Shown here: piece after piece, positions 53,633-62,625 of the stretch | Layout of the letters: every line of letters starts with the position of its first letter | Position numbering within the stretch: the stretch's first letter is position 1 | NCBI GenBank assembly: GCA_002368175.1 | Contig: AP018172.1 | Span: 2,230,001-2,294,000 of the forward strand | Reading direction: 5' to 3' | Length of the DNA: 64,000 nucleotides | DNA from: Calothrix sp. NIES-2098 | GTDB lineage: Bacteria > Cyanobacteriota > Cyanobacteriia > Cyanobacteriales > Nostocaceae | The notes under the pieces: model-generated | What the model saw: the letters and a program-made list of their open reading frames with translations, nothing else | Databases searched by the model: none | Told to the model about the DNA's origin: nothing | Position numbers and translations under genes: made by a program

Positions 53633-54514
53633 TTAGCGGCGTCTGCTGCCAAAAGCAGGTGCGCGACGACCGCTACTACGTCCTCCACTACCAAAGCTAC
53701 TACCGCTAGGAGTGCGTCTGGTAGATCTGGAACTATTGGAAGGTCTGAGTTCGCTACCGCCAAAACCAGAACCACTAGGACGGTTAGTAGTAGTAGTACG
53801 ACGTTGTACGCTTGTACCACTAGGATAGGTTCTTCTAATTGTCCCTGTGGTGCGGAAAGCAGTGCGATTTCTCACGGCTGCAGGTGGTTCATTATAGCGG
53901 CTGCGGTAGCTAGAAACCGCTTGATCGTAGCTGCTGCCATATCCACCAAAGCCAGTCAAAACTCCTCCGGATTGGTAGACAGGAGGTACATAATACTGGG
54001 GTCTAAATAATAGACTACCGATCGCCTGACCTGCTATATTACCAGCCACCGCCCCAGCAAAGGGTGCCCAGAAGCCATTTTCGCGGCGGACAACAACTGT
54101 TTCCTGCTGTCCTGTTTGAGGATTAGTTTTGTTCTCAGTAACGTTATGAACGTACTCAATTTTAAAGTCTTCTGTTAAGTATAGAACTGGCTGTCCACTT
54201 TCTACTTTTAAGTAACTTTTTTTACCTTCTTTAATTTCTTCATCTGTCAGCCTAGCCATTTGCAAGTTTTCAGTGACAAAGGTTGGGGGCTTACTGTTAA
54301 TTAAAAACAGGGTGTAATCCCCAGTAGCATCATCATAAGTAGCTTGTTGTACTTGATACTGCCCATCACTCAGCTTGGTAGCCGTAGAGGTTTGGCTGAC
54401 ATTTCTACCTGGGGGGGTTGATTGTTCTGCACCACCACCGCAAGCAACTGTTGTCAAGCACAAACTCATGGCTAAACAAACGGCTGTAAATCTACGCAAT
54501 ATGGTCACGATCAT
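53633..54514 (-). CDS. Lipoprotein with Arg/Ser/Gly-rich tail
   Basis: 293 residues. The N-terminus is a lipoprotein signal (MIVTILRRFTAVCLAMSL, lipobox TVAC with the cysteine near residue 25) followed by a soluble domain (about 45-150) and a short hydrophobic glycine-rich segment (GAVAGNIAGQAIGSLL, about 155-170). The last 120 residues are low-complexity Ser, Gly, Arg and Thr. It should be membrane-anchored on the outer side. I do not recognise a named family; the long basic tail may bind polyanions. Confidence 0.8.
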   Translation of the reverse strand: MIVTILRRFTAVCLAMSLCLTTVACGGGAEQSTPPGRNVSQTSTATKLSDGQYQVQQATYDDATGDYTLFLINSKPPTFVTENLQMARLTDEEIKEGKKSYLKVESGQPVLYLTEDFKIEYVHNVTENKTNPQTGQQETVVVRRENGFWAPFAGAVAGNIAGQAIGSLLFRPQYYVPPVYQSGGVLTGFGGYGSSYDQAVSSYRSRYNEPPAAVRNRTAFRTTGTIRRTYPSGTSVQRRTTTTNRPSGSGFGGSELRPSNSSRSTRRTPSGSSFGSGGRSSGRRAPAFGSRRR

Positions 54515-54657
54515 TGTACTAATATCCTACTCTTTGAGCTTAACAATTTCTCACTACACATTGTAAGTACGGACTACCCCACTCAATAAGGGATGAAGGA
54601 GTGTGGGGAGTGTGGGGAGAAATAAATAATAACCATTAACCCTTGACTCTTGACTAT

Positions 54658-55251
54658 CTACAAAGGAATTAACTCTGGATAATATTGCATCAGTTGATCG
54701 TTAGTGAGTTCATCACCCAACTGTGCTGGTGAAAAATGCACCTGAACTGCCCGTAGTTTATTTTTGTAGTGCAAATTAATTAAAGCTTTTAAAGCTTCTT
54801 TTAAAGCTTGAACGTTAGACAAGTCAGTTTCTAACTCTGGTACTTCTCCTTCAAAAGCCACTGTAATCATCACAATAATGTTGCGTGTCACAGGTATAGA
54901 TAATGGCTCATTAATGCCAGAATCAGAATTTAAATCGAGGTCAGCACCGTATCTTTCAGCAGAGTCGCTAAATAGTTCATTGACGTAATCTCCTGCTTCG
55001 CCTTCGCTCCAAAATACATCGCCTTCATTAGCAGCAGAAAGCCAGTATTCATCAGAGCGCAAGAGGGTTTCACAGATTTCTACTAAGCTTTCTCCTAAAA
55101 CTTGTAAGTCTCCTTCCGCATCAATTGCTTCCCTAGCAGCACGATTGAATACTCCCAAAATTGGCGCGACTTCCGATCCGCCTAAATGCAGAAACAAGCG
55201 GCAAACAACATAGCGAGTCCGACCAATCATTCTATTAAAAGTATCACGCAT
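54658..55251 (-). CDS. DUF1517 family protein
   Basis: 197 residues from MRDTFNRMIGRTRYVV. The sequence (CRLFLHLGGSEVAPILGVFNRAARE, LGESLVEICETLLRSDEYWLSAANEGDVFW, and the central PLSIPVTRNIIVMITVAFEGEVPELET) matches the cyanobacterial and plastid DUF1517 family. A strong GGAGGAG site sits just upstream of the ATG at 55251, ruling out the ATG five codons earlier, which overlaps that site. The function is not known. Confidence 0.9.
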   Translation of the reverse strand: MRDTFNRMIGRTRYVVCRLFLHLGGSEVAPILGVFNRAAREAIDAEGDLQVLGESLVEICETLLRSDEYWLSAANEGDVFWSEGEAGDYVNELFSDSAERYGADLDLNSDSGINEPLSIPVTRNIIVMITVAFEGEVPELETDLSNVQALKEALKALINLHYKNKLRAVQVHFSPAQLGDELTNDQLMQYYPELIPL

Positions 55252-55312
55252 CTGTCTCCTCCACAAATTTATTAGTTATTAGTGAGTGAACAGTTATTCT
55301 ACTGATAATTGT

Positions 55313-56878
55313 TCAGTGTTCAATGTAATGAAAACTTTTAACAAAATCGATAACCATGTTTAATGAAGGCAAGCTATATTGAGTAGATTCATTGGACATA
55401 TTATCAAAAAAAGCCGCATTACTATCTGATTGATTAATAAATCGTTTACCGAAGTAGGCATTGTCATACAAAATCAAAGTTTGCGCGCTAGAATTTGTCA
55501 ATATTGTCTGGGTAGGAGTTTTGAAGAAATTTAATTTTGCTGCTAACTCCAGAATTTTTTGAATTTCGCGAATAGACTGAGCCTGATTTCTAGCTTCCTC
55601 GATCGCAGTCCTTAATTGCCTCACCCGATGGGGTATTTTTAAACCCATGTGAGATATATCTTCACCTTTGAGCATTTCCACCACCTTGTCAATATTTTTT
55701 TGCGTGTTGGTGGCATCATGAAAAGGCAGAATCGCCATATATGCAACGGGAAATAAGTCTTCGTCGTTATCAACTCGGAATGTAAACACAGTCCGGCGAC
55801 GCCCAATTTCCATAGTGGGCGGTTGTTTCAGCGCCCGATATTGCCGAGAAATTTGGTAATAAGCACCAGCTAGCGCAAAGTTAGCTTCATGTTCGAGGGG
55901 AGCATCGACGATAATGCGGATGGTTGGCGGAGTTTCATTAAAAAAGTCTCGTGCATCTTCAGCATTAAACTTTTGCACGATCGAGCGATCGCCTGTGGGA
56001 GAAAGGTCAATCCATTCACAAGTTATACCTTCGGTTTTTAAACCAAACCTAGACGTGGCGTACAGTTTAGCGCCAGTTAACGCCGCACCAGTTAAATCGG
56101 CTCCAATCCATTCCGCTTTAATTAATTTTGCTTGCGTTAAATTAGCGTGTACTAAACTGGCATTAGTTAAATTAGCATTGCTCAAGTCTGCCCCGGTTAA
56201 GTTAGCCCCGCTTAATTTAGCTTTGCTTAAATCTGCCCAACGGAGATTCGCCCCACTCAAATCTGCCCAACGGAGATTCGCCCCACTTAAATCTGCGCCA
56301 CTGAGGTTAGCACGGCTAAGATTGACTTTTCTCAGTTCCGCATCTCGCAAATTAGCGCTACTGAGATCCGCCCGACCCAAATCGGCAGAGTTGAGATTAG
56401 CCATCTCTAGGTTTGCACCCGTTAAAGAACAGCCTCGGAAACTTGCCTCACTTAAGTTAGCACGCCGGAGATTTGCTTGCCGGAGTGTAGCTTCTCGCAG
56501 GTCAGCGTTGCTGAGGTTAGCCTCGGATAGGTCTGCACAACTCAGGTCTGCACGAATTAACTCAGCCCGCACAAACGAAGCTTCCTTGAGTTGGGCGTGA
56601 TTGAGGTCGGCACGAATTAAATTAGCTACATTGAGACTGGCATTGTTGAGATTGGCTCTTACCAGATTCACGCCACTTAATCTCGCTACATTGAGGGTGG
56701 CATTGCTCAAGTTAGCTTTGCTGAGATTTGCACCACTCAAATTTACTATACTCAAGTTGGCTTGGCTAAGATTCACACCACTGAGTTTGACGCCACTTAA
56801 GTTAGCTTCAGAGAGGTCAATACCAGTAAAATCAATCACTCCTGCCGCGTATTTTTCTAGCAATTCTTCTACAGTCAT
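55313..56878 (-). CDS. Pentapeptide-repeat protein with C-terminal extension
   Basis: 521 residues. Residues about 14-285 are made of pentapeptide repeats following A(D/N)LSX (for example LSGANLRWADLSGANLRWADL), which form a right-handed quadrilateral beta-helix. After the helix comes a non-repetitive region (about 290-521, starting ITCEWIDLSPTGDRSIVQKF) that I do not recognise. A short N-terminal VEELLEKYAAGVIDF segment leads in. Pentapeptide proteins are abundant in cyanobacteria and sometimes mimic DNA. The repeats leave long open frames on the opposite strand, which are not genes. Confidence 0.93.
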   Translation of the reverse strand: MTVEELLEKYAAGVIDFTGIDLSEANLSGVKLSGVNLSQANLSIVNLSGANLSKANLSNATLNVARLSGVNLVRANLNNASLNVANLIRADLNHAQLKEASFVRAELIRADLSCADLSEANLSNADLREATLRQANLRRANLSEASFRGCSLTGANLEMANLNSADLGRADLSSANLRDAELRKVNLSRANLSGADLSGANLRWADLSGANLRWADLSKAKLSGANLTGADLSNANLTNASLVHANLTQAKLIKAEWIGADLTGAALTGAKLYATSRFGLKTEGITCEWIDLSPTGDRSIVQKFNAEDARDFFNETPPTIRIIVDAPLEHEANFALAGAYYQISRQYRALKQPPTMEIGRRRTVFTFRVDNDEDLFPVAYMAILPFHDATNTQKNIDKVVEMLKGEDISHMGLKIPHRVRQLRTAIEEARNQAQSIREIQKILELAAKLNFFKTPTQTILTNSSAQTLILYDNAYFGKRFINQSDSNAAFFDNMSNESTQYSLPSLNMVIDFVKSFHYIEH

Positions 56879-56961
56879 AAATGCTACCCCTCAGATGCCA
56901 ACTTTAATAGTTGGTAAACTACGCAGAAAATATTTGTAAAGACAGACTATCAAAAGCAAAA

Positions 56962-57801
56962 ATGAAAATTGGGATTTTAGGACTCGGACTGATCGGTGGT
57001 TCTTTGGGTTTTGATTTGCGATCGCAAGGACATCATGTTTTCGGAGTGAGTCGTCGGGAATCGACCTGCCAAAAGGCGGTATCTCTGGGAAGCGTCGATG
57101 AAGCATCAGCCGAGATTAACCTCTTGGCTCAGGCAGAAGTTGTATTTATTTGTACGCCAATTGCTCTTATTGTTCCCCAAGTTAAACAGTTAATTACGCA
57201 TTTATCTGCTACTACGGTAGTGACTGATGTTGGTTCTGTCAAAGCACCGATAGTCAAGGAGATATCGCCGTTATGGGAAAATTTTATTGGCGGTCATCCA
57301 ATGGCAGGAACCGCAGATAGCGGTATAGAAGCTGCACAGCATAATTTGTTTGTCGATCGCCCTTATGTACTGACGCCAATAGAGACAACACCGAGCAGAG
57401 CAATTTCAGTGTTAGAAGAAATTGTGCGATCGCTGGGAGCTAAAATCTACCATTGTCAACCAGAGCAACATGACCGCGCTGTCAGTTGGATTTCCCATTT
57501 ACCTGTAATGGTCAGCGCTTCTTTGATTGCAGCTTGCATAAGTGAAACCGACCCCGCCGTTTTACAATTAGCCCAAAACTTAGCCAGTTCAGGATTTCGG
57601 GATACTAGCCGCGTTGGTGGTGGTAATCCTGAATTGGGAGTAATGATGGCACAGTTTAATCGACAAGCATTGCTGGGGTCATTGCAACAATATCGCCATC
57701 AGCTTGATGAAGCGATTCATTTAATTGAGCAGGAAGATTGGACAGCTTTAGAGGCGAAGTTGCAATCAACTCAAAAAGCGCGACCTGAATTTGTTGAATA
57801 A
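56962..57801 (+). CDS. tyrA: Prephenate/arogenate dehydrogenase
   Basis: 279 residues from MKIGILGLGLIGGSLG. The N-terminal Rossmann fold has the NAD(P) motif GLGLIGGSLG; later blocks VVTDVGSVKAPIV, GGHPMAGTADSG, ERP-like VDRPYVLTP and SWISHLPVMVSASL are those of TyrA. Cyanobacterial TyrA usually acts on arogenate with NADP to make tyrosine. It uses the product of the same pathway as the two DAHP synthases in this window. The ATG at 56962 is the Rossmann start; the frame extends further upstream. Confidence 0.95.
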   Translation: MKIGILGLGLIGGSLGFDLRSQGHHVFGVSRRESTCQKAVSLGSVDEASAEINLLAQAEVVFICTPIALIVPQVKQLITHLSATTVVTDVGSVKAPIVKEISPLWENFIGGHPMAGTADSGIEAAQHNLFVDRPYVLTPIETTPSRAISVLEEIVRSLGAKIYHCQPEQHDRAVSWISHLPVMVSASLIAACISETDPAVLQLAQNLASSGFRDTSRVGGGNPELGVMMAQFNRQALLGSLQQYRHQLDEAIHLIEQEDWTALEAKLQSTQKARPEFVE

Positions 57802-57907
57802 GAATCAAGTATTTTTCCCCCTGCTTCTTCTACCTCATCTCTATACCGTGGAATGAAGTTATAAGTTGAACTTATCAAAAAGTTAAGTAACCTTTACGCA
57901 AAACTTC

Positions 57908-57948
57908 TTTACAATCCTTTACAAAGTTCTTATGATGAATTTCATCAT
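57908..57948 (+). promoter_or_regulatory. psbA promoter with dyad over the -10 region
   Basis: A strong sigma70-type promoter: -35 TTTACA (57908-57913), a 17-bp spacer and -10 TATGAT (57931-57936). A palindrome ATGATGAA-T-TTCATCAT (57932-57948) covers the -10 and likely start site and may form a leader hairpin or operator. The start codon is 53 bp after it. Confidence 0.8.
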
Positions 57949-58001
57949 ACATAAGCAATTATTCCTGCGTATACAAACAACGCAATCGCAATCATAGAAC
58001 C

Positions 58002-59084
58002 ATGACAGCAACTCTACAACAGCGCTCAAGCGCCAACGTATGGGATCGCTTCTGCGAATGGATAACCAGCACCAGCAACCGCCTCTACATCGGTTGGTTC
58101 GGCGTCCTGATGATCCCAACCCTACTAGCCGCAACCACCTGCTTCGTAATTGCCTTTATCGCCGCACCTCCAGTAGACATTGATGGTATCCGCGAACCAG
58201 TAGCAGGTTCACTACTTTACGGAAACAACATCATCTCTGGTGCAGTTGTGCCTTCCTCCAACGCTATCGGTTTACACTTCTACCCGATTTGGGAAGCAGC
58301 TTCTCTGGATGAGTGGTTGTACAACGGCGGCCCTTACCAGTTGGTAATTTTCCACTTCTTACTCGGCGTATTCTGCTACCTTGGTCGTGAGTGGGAACTA
58401 TCTTACCGCTTAGGTATGCGTCCTTGGATCTGCCTAGCATTCTCTGCACCTGTAGCAGCAGCAACCGCAGTATTCTTGATTTACCCCATCGGTCAAGGTT
58501 CATTCTCCGATGGTATGCCCTTGGGAATCTCTGGAACCTTCAACTTCATGATTGTGTTCCAAGCAGAGCACAACATCCTGATGCACCCCTTCCATATGTT
58601 AGGTGTAGCTGGTGTCTTCGGCGGTTCTCTGTTCAGTGCAATGCACGGTTCTCTAGTAACTTCTTCCTTGGTGCGTGAAACCACCGAGAACGAATCTCAA
58701 AACTACGGTTACAAGTTCGGTCAAGAGGAAGAAACCTACAACATCGTTGCAGCGCACGGTTACTTCGGTCGCTTGATCTTCCAATACGCTTCTTTCAACA
58801 ACAGCCGTTCGCTGCACTTCTTCTTGGCGGCATGGCCTGTAGTTGGTATCTGGTTTACCGCGCTGGGTGTAAGCACAATGGCGTTCAACTTGAACGGTTT
58901 CAACTTTAACCAGTCTGTAATTGATTCTACTGGTCGCGTTGTTAACACCTGGGCTGATATCATCAACCGCGCTAACCTGGGTATGGAAGTGATGCACGAG
59001 CGTAACGCTCACAACTTCCCTCTCGATTTGGCTGCTGGCGAGCAAGCTCCTGTAGCTCTGACTGCTCCTGCTATCAACGGCTAA
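58002..59084 (+). CDS. psbA: Photosystem II D1 protein
   Basis: 360 residues, full length. D1 binds the primary cofactors and the manganese cluster of photosystem II in the thylakoid membrane. All the key residues are present: E130, Y161 (Tyr-Z), D170, E189, H190, H198, H215, S264, H272, H332, E333, H337, D342 and A344, with a 16-residue C-terminal extension (AGEQAPVALTAPAING) cleaved after A344. E130 marks the high-light-type D1 rather than the Q130 form. It has its own promoter and terminator and is therefore monocistronic. Confidence 0.99.
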   Translation: MTATLQQRSSANVWDRFCEWITSTSNRLYIGWFGVLMIPTLLAATTCFVIAFIAAPPVDIDGIREPVAGSLLYGNNIISGAVVPSSNAIGLHFYPIWEAASLDEWLYNGGPYQLVIFHFLLGVFCYLGREWELSYRLGMRPWICLAFSAPVAAATAVFLIYPIGQGSFSDGMPLGISGTFNFMIVFQAEHNILMHPFHMLGVAGVFGGSLFSAMHGSLVTSSLVRETTENESQNYGYKFGQEEETYNIVAAHGYFGRLIFQYASFNNSRSLHFFLAAWPVVGIWFTALGVSTMAFNLNGFNFNQSVIDSTGRVVNTWADIINRANLGMEVMHERNAHNFPLDLAAGEQAPVALTAPAING

Positions 59085-59121
59085 TCTTTTGAGCAATAAG
59101 TCATAGCTTTGCTGTGAATCG

Positions 59122-59153
59122 AAAGCGCTCTCCCAAGTGGGAGGGCGCTTTTT
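59122..59153 (+). terminator. psbA terminator
   Basis: AAAGCGCTCTCCC (59122-59134) pairs with GGGAGGGCGCTTT (59139-59151) through one G-T pair across a 4-nt loop and is followed by T's. It is 37 bp after the psbA stop. Confidence 0.95.
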
Positions 59154-59244
59154 AATTTGTATGTGACTTGCACAAATTTATTTTGTTGTCAGGACAATGT
59201 GTGTATGCTAACTTAGGTGTTAAAAGTATATCTAAATTTAAATT

Positions 59245-59523
59245 ATGAGCAACTTATTTGAATCTAGAACTGAACGGATCGATATCCGTACTAGTTCTAG
59301 TGTGAAAAAGCTGTTGCAGCAAGCTGCTGCTGCAAGTCATAAAAATGTAAGTGAGTTTTTGTTAGAACACGGTTTAATTGCTGCTCAAAATGCTTTAACA
59401 GATCGGAAGCTTTTTGCACTAGATGATGAGCAGTGGGAAGCTTTTCAAAATGCTCTTGATTCTCCATCCACAGAAAAACCCCGTTTGCGTCGCTTATTAA
59501 CGGAGCCGAGCGTATTTGAGTAA
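59245..59523 (+). CDS. DUF1778/TacA-like antitoxin
   Basis: 92 residues. The N-terminus (ERIDIRTSSSVKKLLQQAAAASHKNVSEFLLEHGL, about 10-45) is the ribbon-helix-helix of the DUF1778 family, and the tail (DDEQWEAFQNALDSPST) is the toxin-contacting region. The GNAT toxin gene overlaps its last codons. It should bind and silence the acetyltransferase and repress the pair's promoter. Confidence 0.93.
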   Translation: MSNLFESRTERIDIRTSSSVKKLLQQAAAASHKNVSEFLLEHGLIAAQNALTDRKLFALDDEQWEAFQNALDSPSTEKPRLRRLLTEPSVFE

Positions 59524-60040
59524 TTTGTCACCATTAAACAATTTATATATTGAGAAATTGTCAGCTTCCCACAATATTCAAGACTTTGATTGTGGGAAGC
59601 TTGCCTTAAATATCTTTTTAATTAATTATGCTTTGCAAAATCAACAATCCGACAGTTCAAAAACTTATGTAGCCTGTTTAGATAATACTGTAATTGGTTA
59701 CTATACCCTAACTGTAGCCTCTGTTATTCATCAAGATGCGCCACCTCGCATTATTAAGGGATTGCCCAAATATCCTATACCTGTAGCTCTTTTAGCTCGT
59801 CTAGCGGTAAGCAAAGATTTCCAAGATCAGAGAATAGGAAGCGGTTTATTAAAAGACTGTTTAAAACGCGTGAATGCAGCAGCAGATATTTTAGGTATTC
59901 GAGCTTTGCTAGTTCATGCTCAAGATGATGAAGCATTAAGATGGTATGAAAAGTTCGATTTTGAACCTAGTCCTACCGATCCTTTACATCTATTTTTAAT
60001 GTTGAAGGATATTCGTAAAATCTTAGCAAATAATTTGTAG
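59516..60040 (+). CDS. TacT-like GNAT toxin
   Basis: 174 residues, starting at TTG 59516, which overlaps the antitoxin stop (59521-59523) by 8 bp. The GNAT core is complete: FDCGKLALNIFLINYALQNQ, YTLTVASV, LLARLAVSKDFQDQRIGSGLL with the acetyl-CoA loop QRIGSG, and the catalytic-type WYEKFDFEPSP. Toxins of this family acetylate charged tRNA and stop translation. The overlap with a DUF1778 antitoxin gives a classic toxin-antitoxin arrangement. Confidence 0.92.
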   Translation: MSNLSPLNNLYIEKLSASHNIQDFDCGKLALNIFLINYALQNQQSDSSKTYVACLDNTVIGYYTLTVASVIHQDAPPRIIKGLPKYPIPVALLARLAVSKDFQDQRIGSGLLKDCLKRVNAAADILGIRALLVHAQDDEALRWYEKFDFEPSPTDPLHLFLMLKDIRKILANNL

Positions 60041-60327
60041 TTTGAATTATAGGATTCACAATCATACTAATTAAATAAAGAATGTTAAAGATTTAATGCA
60101 AAATTCAACATTCAAATTGTTTTATATTGGGAAAATTCTTGCGTAAATCTTAAGTAGCTCTAATTACCGACGTAAACCTAAATGAAAATTTTTCTTGCCT
60201 TTGCTCACCCTTGAAGCTAAGGGGGGAATTGAATTGACAAGCGAAGAGCAGTAAAATAAACAACAATTTCTAAAAAAGTTCAATCTGTTTGATAAAATCT
60301 TTGCTTTTAGTTCAGAAGTGAGGAAAA

Positions 60328-60840
60328 ATGTCTTTGTGCTTTTTGATTCTACTGTGTGCTTGTTTAAGCATTAGCTATTTTTTATTAACAAATATTAATA
60401 AAGAAGTCTCTCATTTGGTGGCTGTATTTGCAGTTATCAGCTTGATTTTGGGTTTAATATTCGCCCCTTGGCAGTTCCTATTTCTACTATTAATTGTTGT
60501 TGTAATTAGTACCAGCTACGACTACTACACAAGTAAGTTGGTTAGCCAGGAAAGCGAAGAACAACAACAGCCAGTTCAGATTGCTGAACCAAATCATAGC
60601 TTGATATACCGTGGAGCTTCCTATCGTCCTGAAACCAATGCCAAGTCAGATGGAGTTACTATACAACCAGTAATCCATAAATTGAGCTTTCGAGGAGGTA
60701 ACTATTTAGTTCGTCTCGATCCTAAATTCCAGTCGGCTGAAGTAACGACACCACCCGTAACCTACAAATTGAACTTTCGGGGAAGCAGCTATTCTGTCAA
60801 CAAAAATCTACATTCAGAAATTAAAGAGCAAGGTGGCTAG
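60328..60840 (+). CDS. Membrane protein with DUF4278-like repeats
   Basis: 170 residues. Two hydrophobic segments at about 2-20 and 30-62 anchor the protein; the rest carries three copies of a short motif: LIYRGASYRP (about 91-100), LSFRGGNYLVR (about 118-128) and LNFRGSSYSVN (about 148-158). These match the small DUF4278 motif (YRG-x-SY) found in cyanobacteria. Function unknown. Confidence 0.75.
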   Translation: MSLCFLILLCACLSISYFLLTNINKEVSHLVAVFAVISLILGLIFAPWQFLFLLLIVVVISTSYDYYTSKLVSQESEEQQQPVQIAEPNHSLIYRGASYRPETNAKSDGVTIQPVIHKLSFRGGNYLVRLDPKFQSAEVTTPPVTYKLNFRGSSYSVNKNLHSEIKEQGG

Positions 60841-61176
60841 CAACTTGATTCAATAACCTCTTGTTCGCTATCAAGGTGCGAAACGTTAACTAACCATGCT
60901 CCTATAGCTAAGGCTTTCTAGCTAAGTATGAACATGTTCTGATTACTTGTTTTCACCTTGCACCCAATTTTCTAACCAAATCTCCGATCGTTATTCTTTA
61001 GGCATTAGTTTTAATCTAGCTCGAATCCTCAAAAGGTTTTGACTTCTTTACAGAAATCTAATAGAACACTATCACCATATTCTGTACAATCAAGTAAGAA
61101 GCTCCTAGCGTTACCAGCACTAGAAGCTTATAAAACACAATAAAACTCATGTAAAGCCTTGTTTAACAACAGGGCT
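60841..61176. other. Gap between the DUF4278 gene and a small minus-strand gene
   Basis: About 336 bp without a gene. It holds short inverted repeats (TAGCTA arms at 60905-60924, GAACATGTTC nearby, and AAGCT...AGCTT near 61098-61129) and a hairpin at 61151-61180. No protein-like frame. Confidence 0.5.
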
Positions 61177-61180
61177 TTAC
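61151..61180 (-). terminator. Hairpin at the end of the 61-aa gene
   Basis: GTAAAGCCTTGTT (61151-61163) pairs with AACAAGGGCTTTAC-like sequence ending at 61180 (one G-T pair), beginning within the stop codon of the small gene at 61177. The T-run after it on the minus strand is short. Confidence 0.6.
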
Positions 61181-61362
61181 TTACCATTAGGGATTAAATA
61201 ACCTAAATAAGCAGCAACACTAACTTTTGCTACTTCGATAAATACAGGTCTAGTACTCTCGTCAATAAATGCAAACCCTAACAATCCAAGCATAGATACA
61301 ACAACGATAAATGCAAGGATTAGATTCGGTAAATTAGTGTTTGAGTTAAACCTTTGGTTCAT
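61177..61362 (-). CDS. Small membrane protein (61 aa)
   Basis: MNQRFNSNTNLPNL leads into a hydrophobic segment (about 13-31, LILAFIVVVSMLGLLGFAF) and a second weaker one (about 41-58, FIEVAKVSVAAYLGYLIP). It looks like a real, short two-segment membrane protein, helped by the hairpin placed at its stop. I do not recognise the family. Confidence 0.6.
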   Translation of the reverse strand: MNQRFNSNTNLPNLILAFIVVVSMLGLLGFAFIDESTRPVFIEVAKVSVAAYLGYLIPNGK

Positions 61363-61791
61363 AACGGTTACATCCTTGAAACGACATAGGCATATGAAAC
61401 TTAATTTTCCGATACGGCACTAGGCTTTTCCTAAACGCGCGTGAAAACTTTATAGTTACTTCATAAATAGTTTGTTTTTTCTTCATGCAATCTTTACAAT
61501 TATTGTAAATATACTTAACTTAATCAAATTTTGTCATGATTATATGGCTATTTTGTGAAGTAACAATATAAACAATCAAGCTACTATCGCCCGATCTGTA
61601 AAATTAGGAAATCAAAAGCTTTGCTCAAAATCAAAACAGGCAGAGATTCAATACTGGTTAATGAGTATACTTGGTGCAGGATGAGATATTTGTGAGCGAG
61701 ATTAAGCCTTTTTCTTTACTAAAGAATACTCGGACACTCAAACATTCCTATTTGCAGAAGCTTTTATACTCAGTAATTCGATGGTATTTAT
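61363..61791. other. Long gap after the small membrane gene
   Basis: About 430 bp of AT-rich DNA. I see no gene, RNA motif, terminator or strong inverted repeat. It must carry the promoter of the 61-aa gene. Confidence 0.5.
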
Positions 61792-61974
61792 ATGAAGCCA
61801 CAGATAGATCAAAATGTAGTTATCAGCATCTGTGGTTCTGAACTTGAAAGTGATTTTTTGAACAAAAACTTCAATCAACTTTCTCTGCTAAGGACGTTAT
61901 TGCAGAGTGAGAGTTCCCCTACTTCAACAAGGCAGAAGGTAGCAGGTATCAAGGAAGAAAGGTTTATTTCATAG
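61792..61974 (+). CDS. Possible small protein (60 aa)
   Basis: A 60-codon frame, MKPQIDQNVVISICGSELESDFL..., with a mixed hydrophilic composition. No good ribosome site or recognisable family. It could be a small gene or a chance frame; no neighbour supports it. Confidence 0.3.
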   Translation: MKPQIDQNVVISICGSELESDFLNKNFNQLSLLRTLLQSESSPTSTRQKVAGIKEERFIS

Positions 61975-62248
61975 GCTTTTAAGTAGGTGTAGGGTTGTTA
62001 GTGCCAAGCCGTTTATGGTTTTTTATGTGCTACCTAACTACATATTTTTCTAGCAGAGAGGCTTTGCAACTAAATATTTATTTTGGCTATTCTGCAATAG
62101 TGGCTCATCTGTCTTAACGGTGATTGATGATATTTTTAAATTTAAATCTCTATTTGTATCGCAAATTGCTAATATTTTTTGATTCTATAAATGAACTTTA
62201 TTACTTATACAAATTCTTATGTTTGAAAATGTAGGAATTTCTGTTTGC

Positions 62249-62452
62249 TCATAGAGCCAAATAAAAAGGGAGAAGATAAAATTCATCTTCTCCCTTGCCA
62301 TTGTTTTTAATATTGTCTGCTTTTTTCTCTTCCTTCAGCCTTTGCCGCAACATCTGTCTTTGTTTTTTAAGTTGTCGCTGTCTGGCTGAACCACCTCTAC
62401 CTTTATCGTTCCTTCCCTCTCGGCGAGGAGATTCCCATCTTTTTAATCTCAT
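62249..62452 (-). CDS. Small, very basic protein whose frame runs through a terminator
   Basis: 67 codons. Residues 1-50 (MRLKRWESPRREGRNDK..., rich in Arg, Lys and Gln) look like a real small nucleic-acid-binding protein. The final residues (GEDEFYLLPFYLAL) are encoded by, and just after, the terminator hairpin at 62266-62296, so either the terminator trims the tail or the real stop differs. I do not recognise the family. Confidence 0.5.
   Translation of the reverse strand: MRLKRWESPRREGRNDKGRGGSARQRQLKKQRQMLRQRLKEEKKADNIKNNGKGEDEFYLLPFYLAL
62266..62296 (-). terminator. Perfect 12-bp terminator hairpin
   Basis: AAGGGAGAAGAT (62266-62277) pairs perfectly with ATCTTCTCCCTT (62285-62296); on the minus strand a TTTTTATTT run follows. 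It lies inside the end of the small basic frame at 62249. Confidence 0.85.
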
Positions 62453-62625
62453 AATTTTTGATTTCTCTGGAATTTGACCAATTAATAAAGCAGTTGTCCT
62501 AGCTTATATACATATACTACCGCTTTTTTAGCTGCGATCGCTTAATTTAATGATTATCCTATTCTGATTATTATGTGATAGGTATATAGTTTAAATTCCT
62601 AATAGCTAATCGGCAGAGATAATTG

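Noticed and set aside
55914..56939. Long open frames on the plus strand opposite the pentapeptide-repeat gene
   Set aside because: They are the mirror of the repetitive codons; their translation is a monotonous leucine/alanine/lysine pattern with no ribosome site.
57919..58134. Frame antisense to the psbA start
   Set aside because: It overlaps the psbA promoter and coding start and has no protein-like composition.
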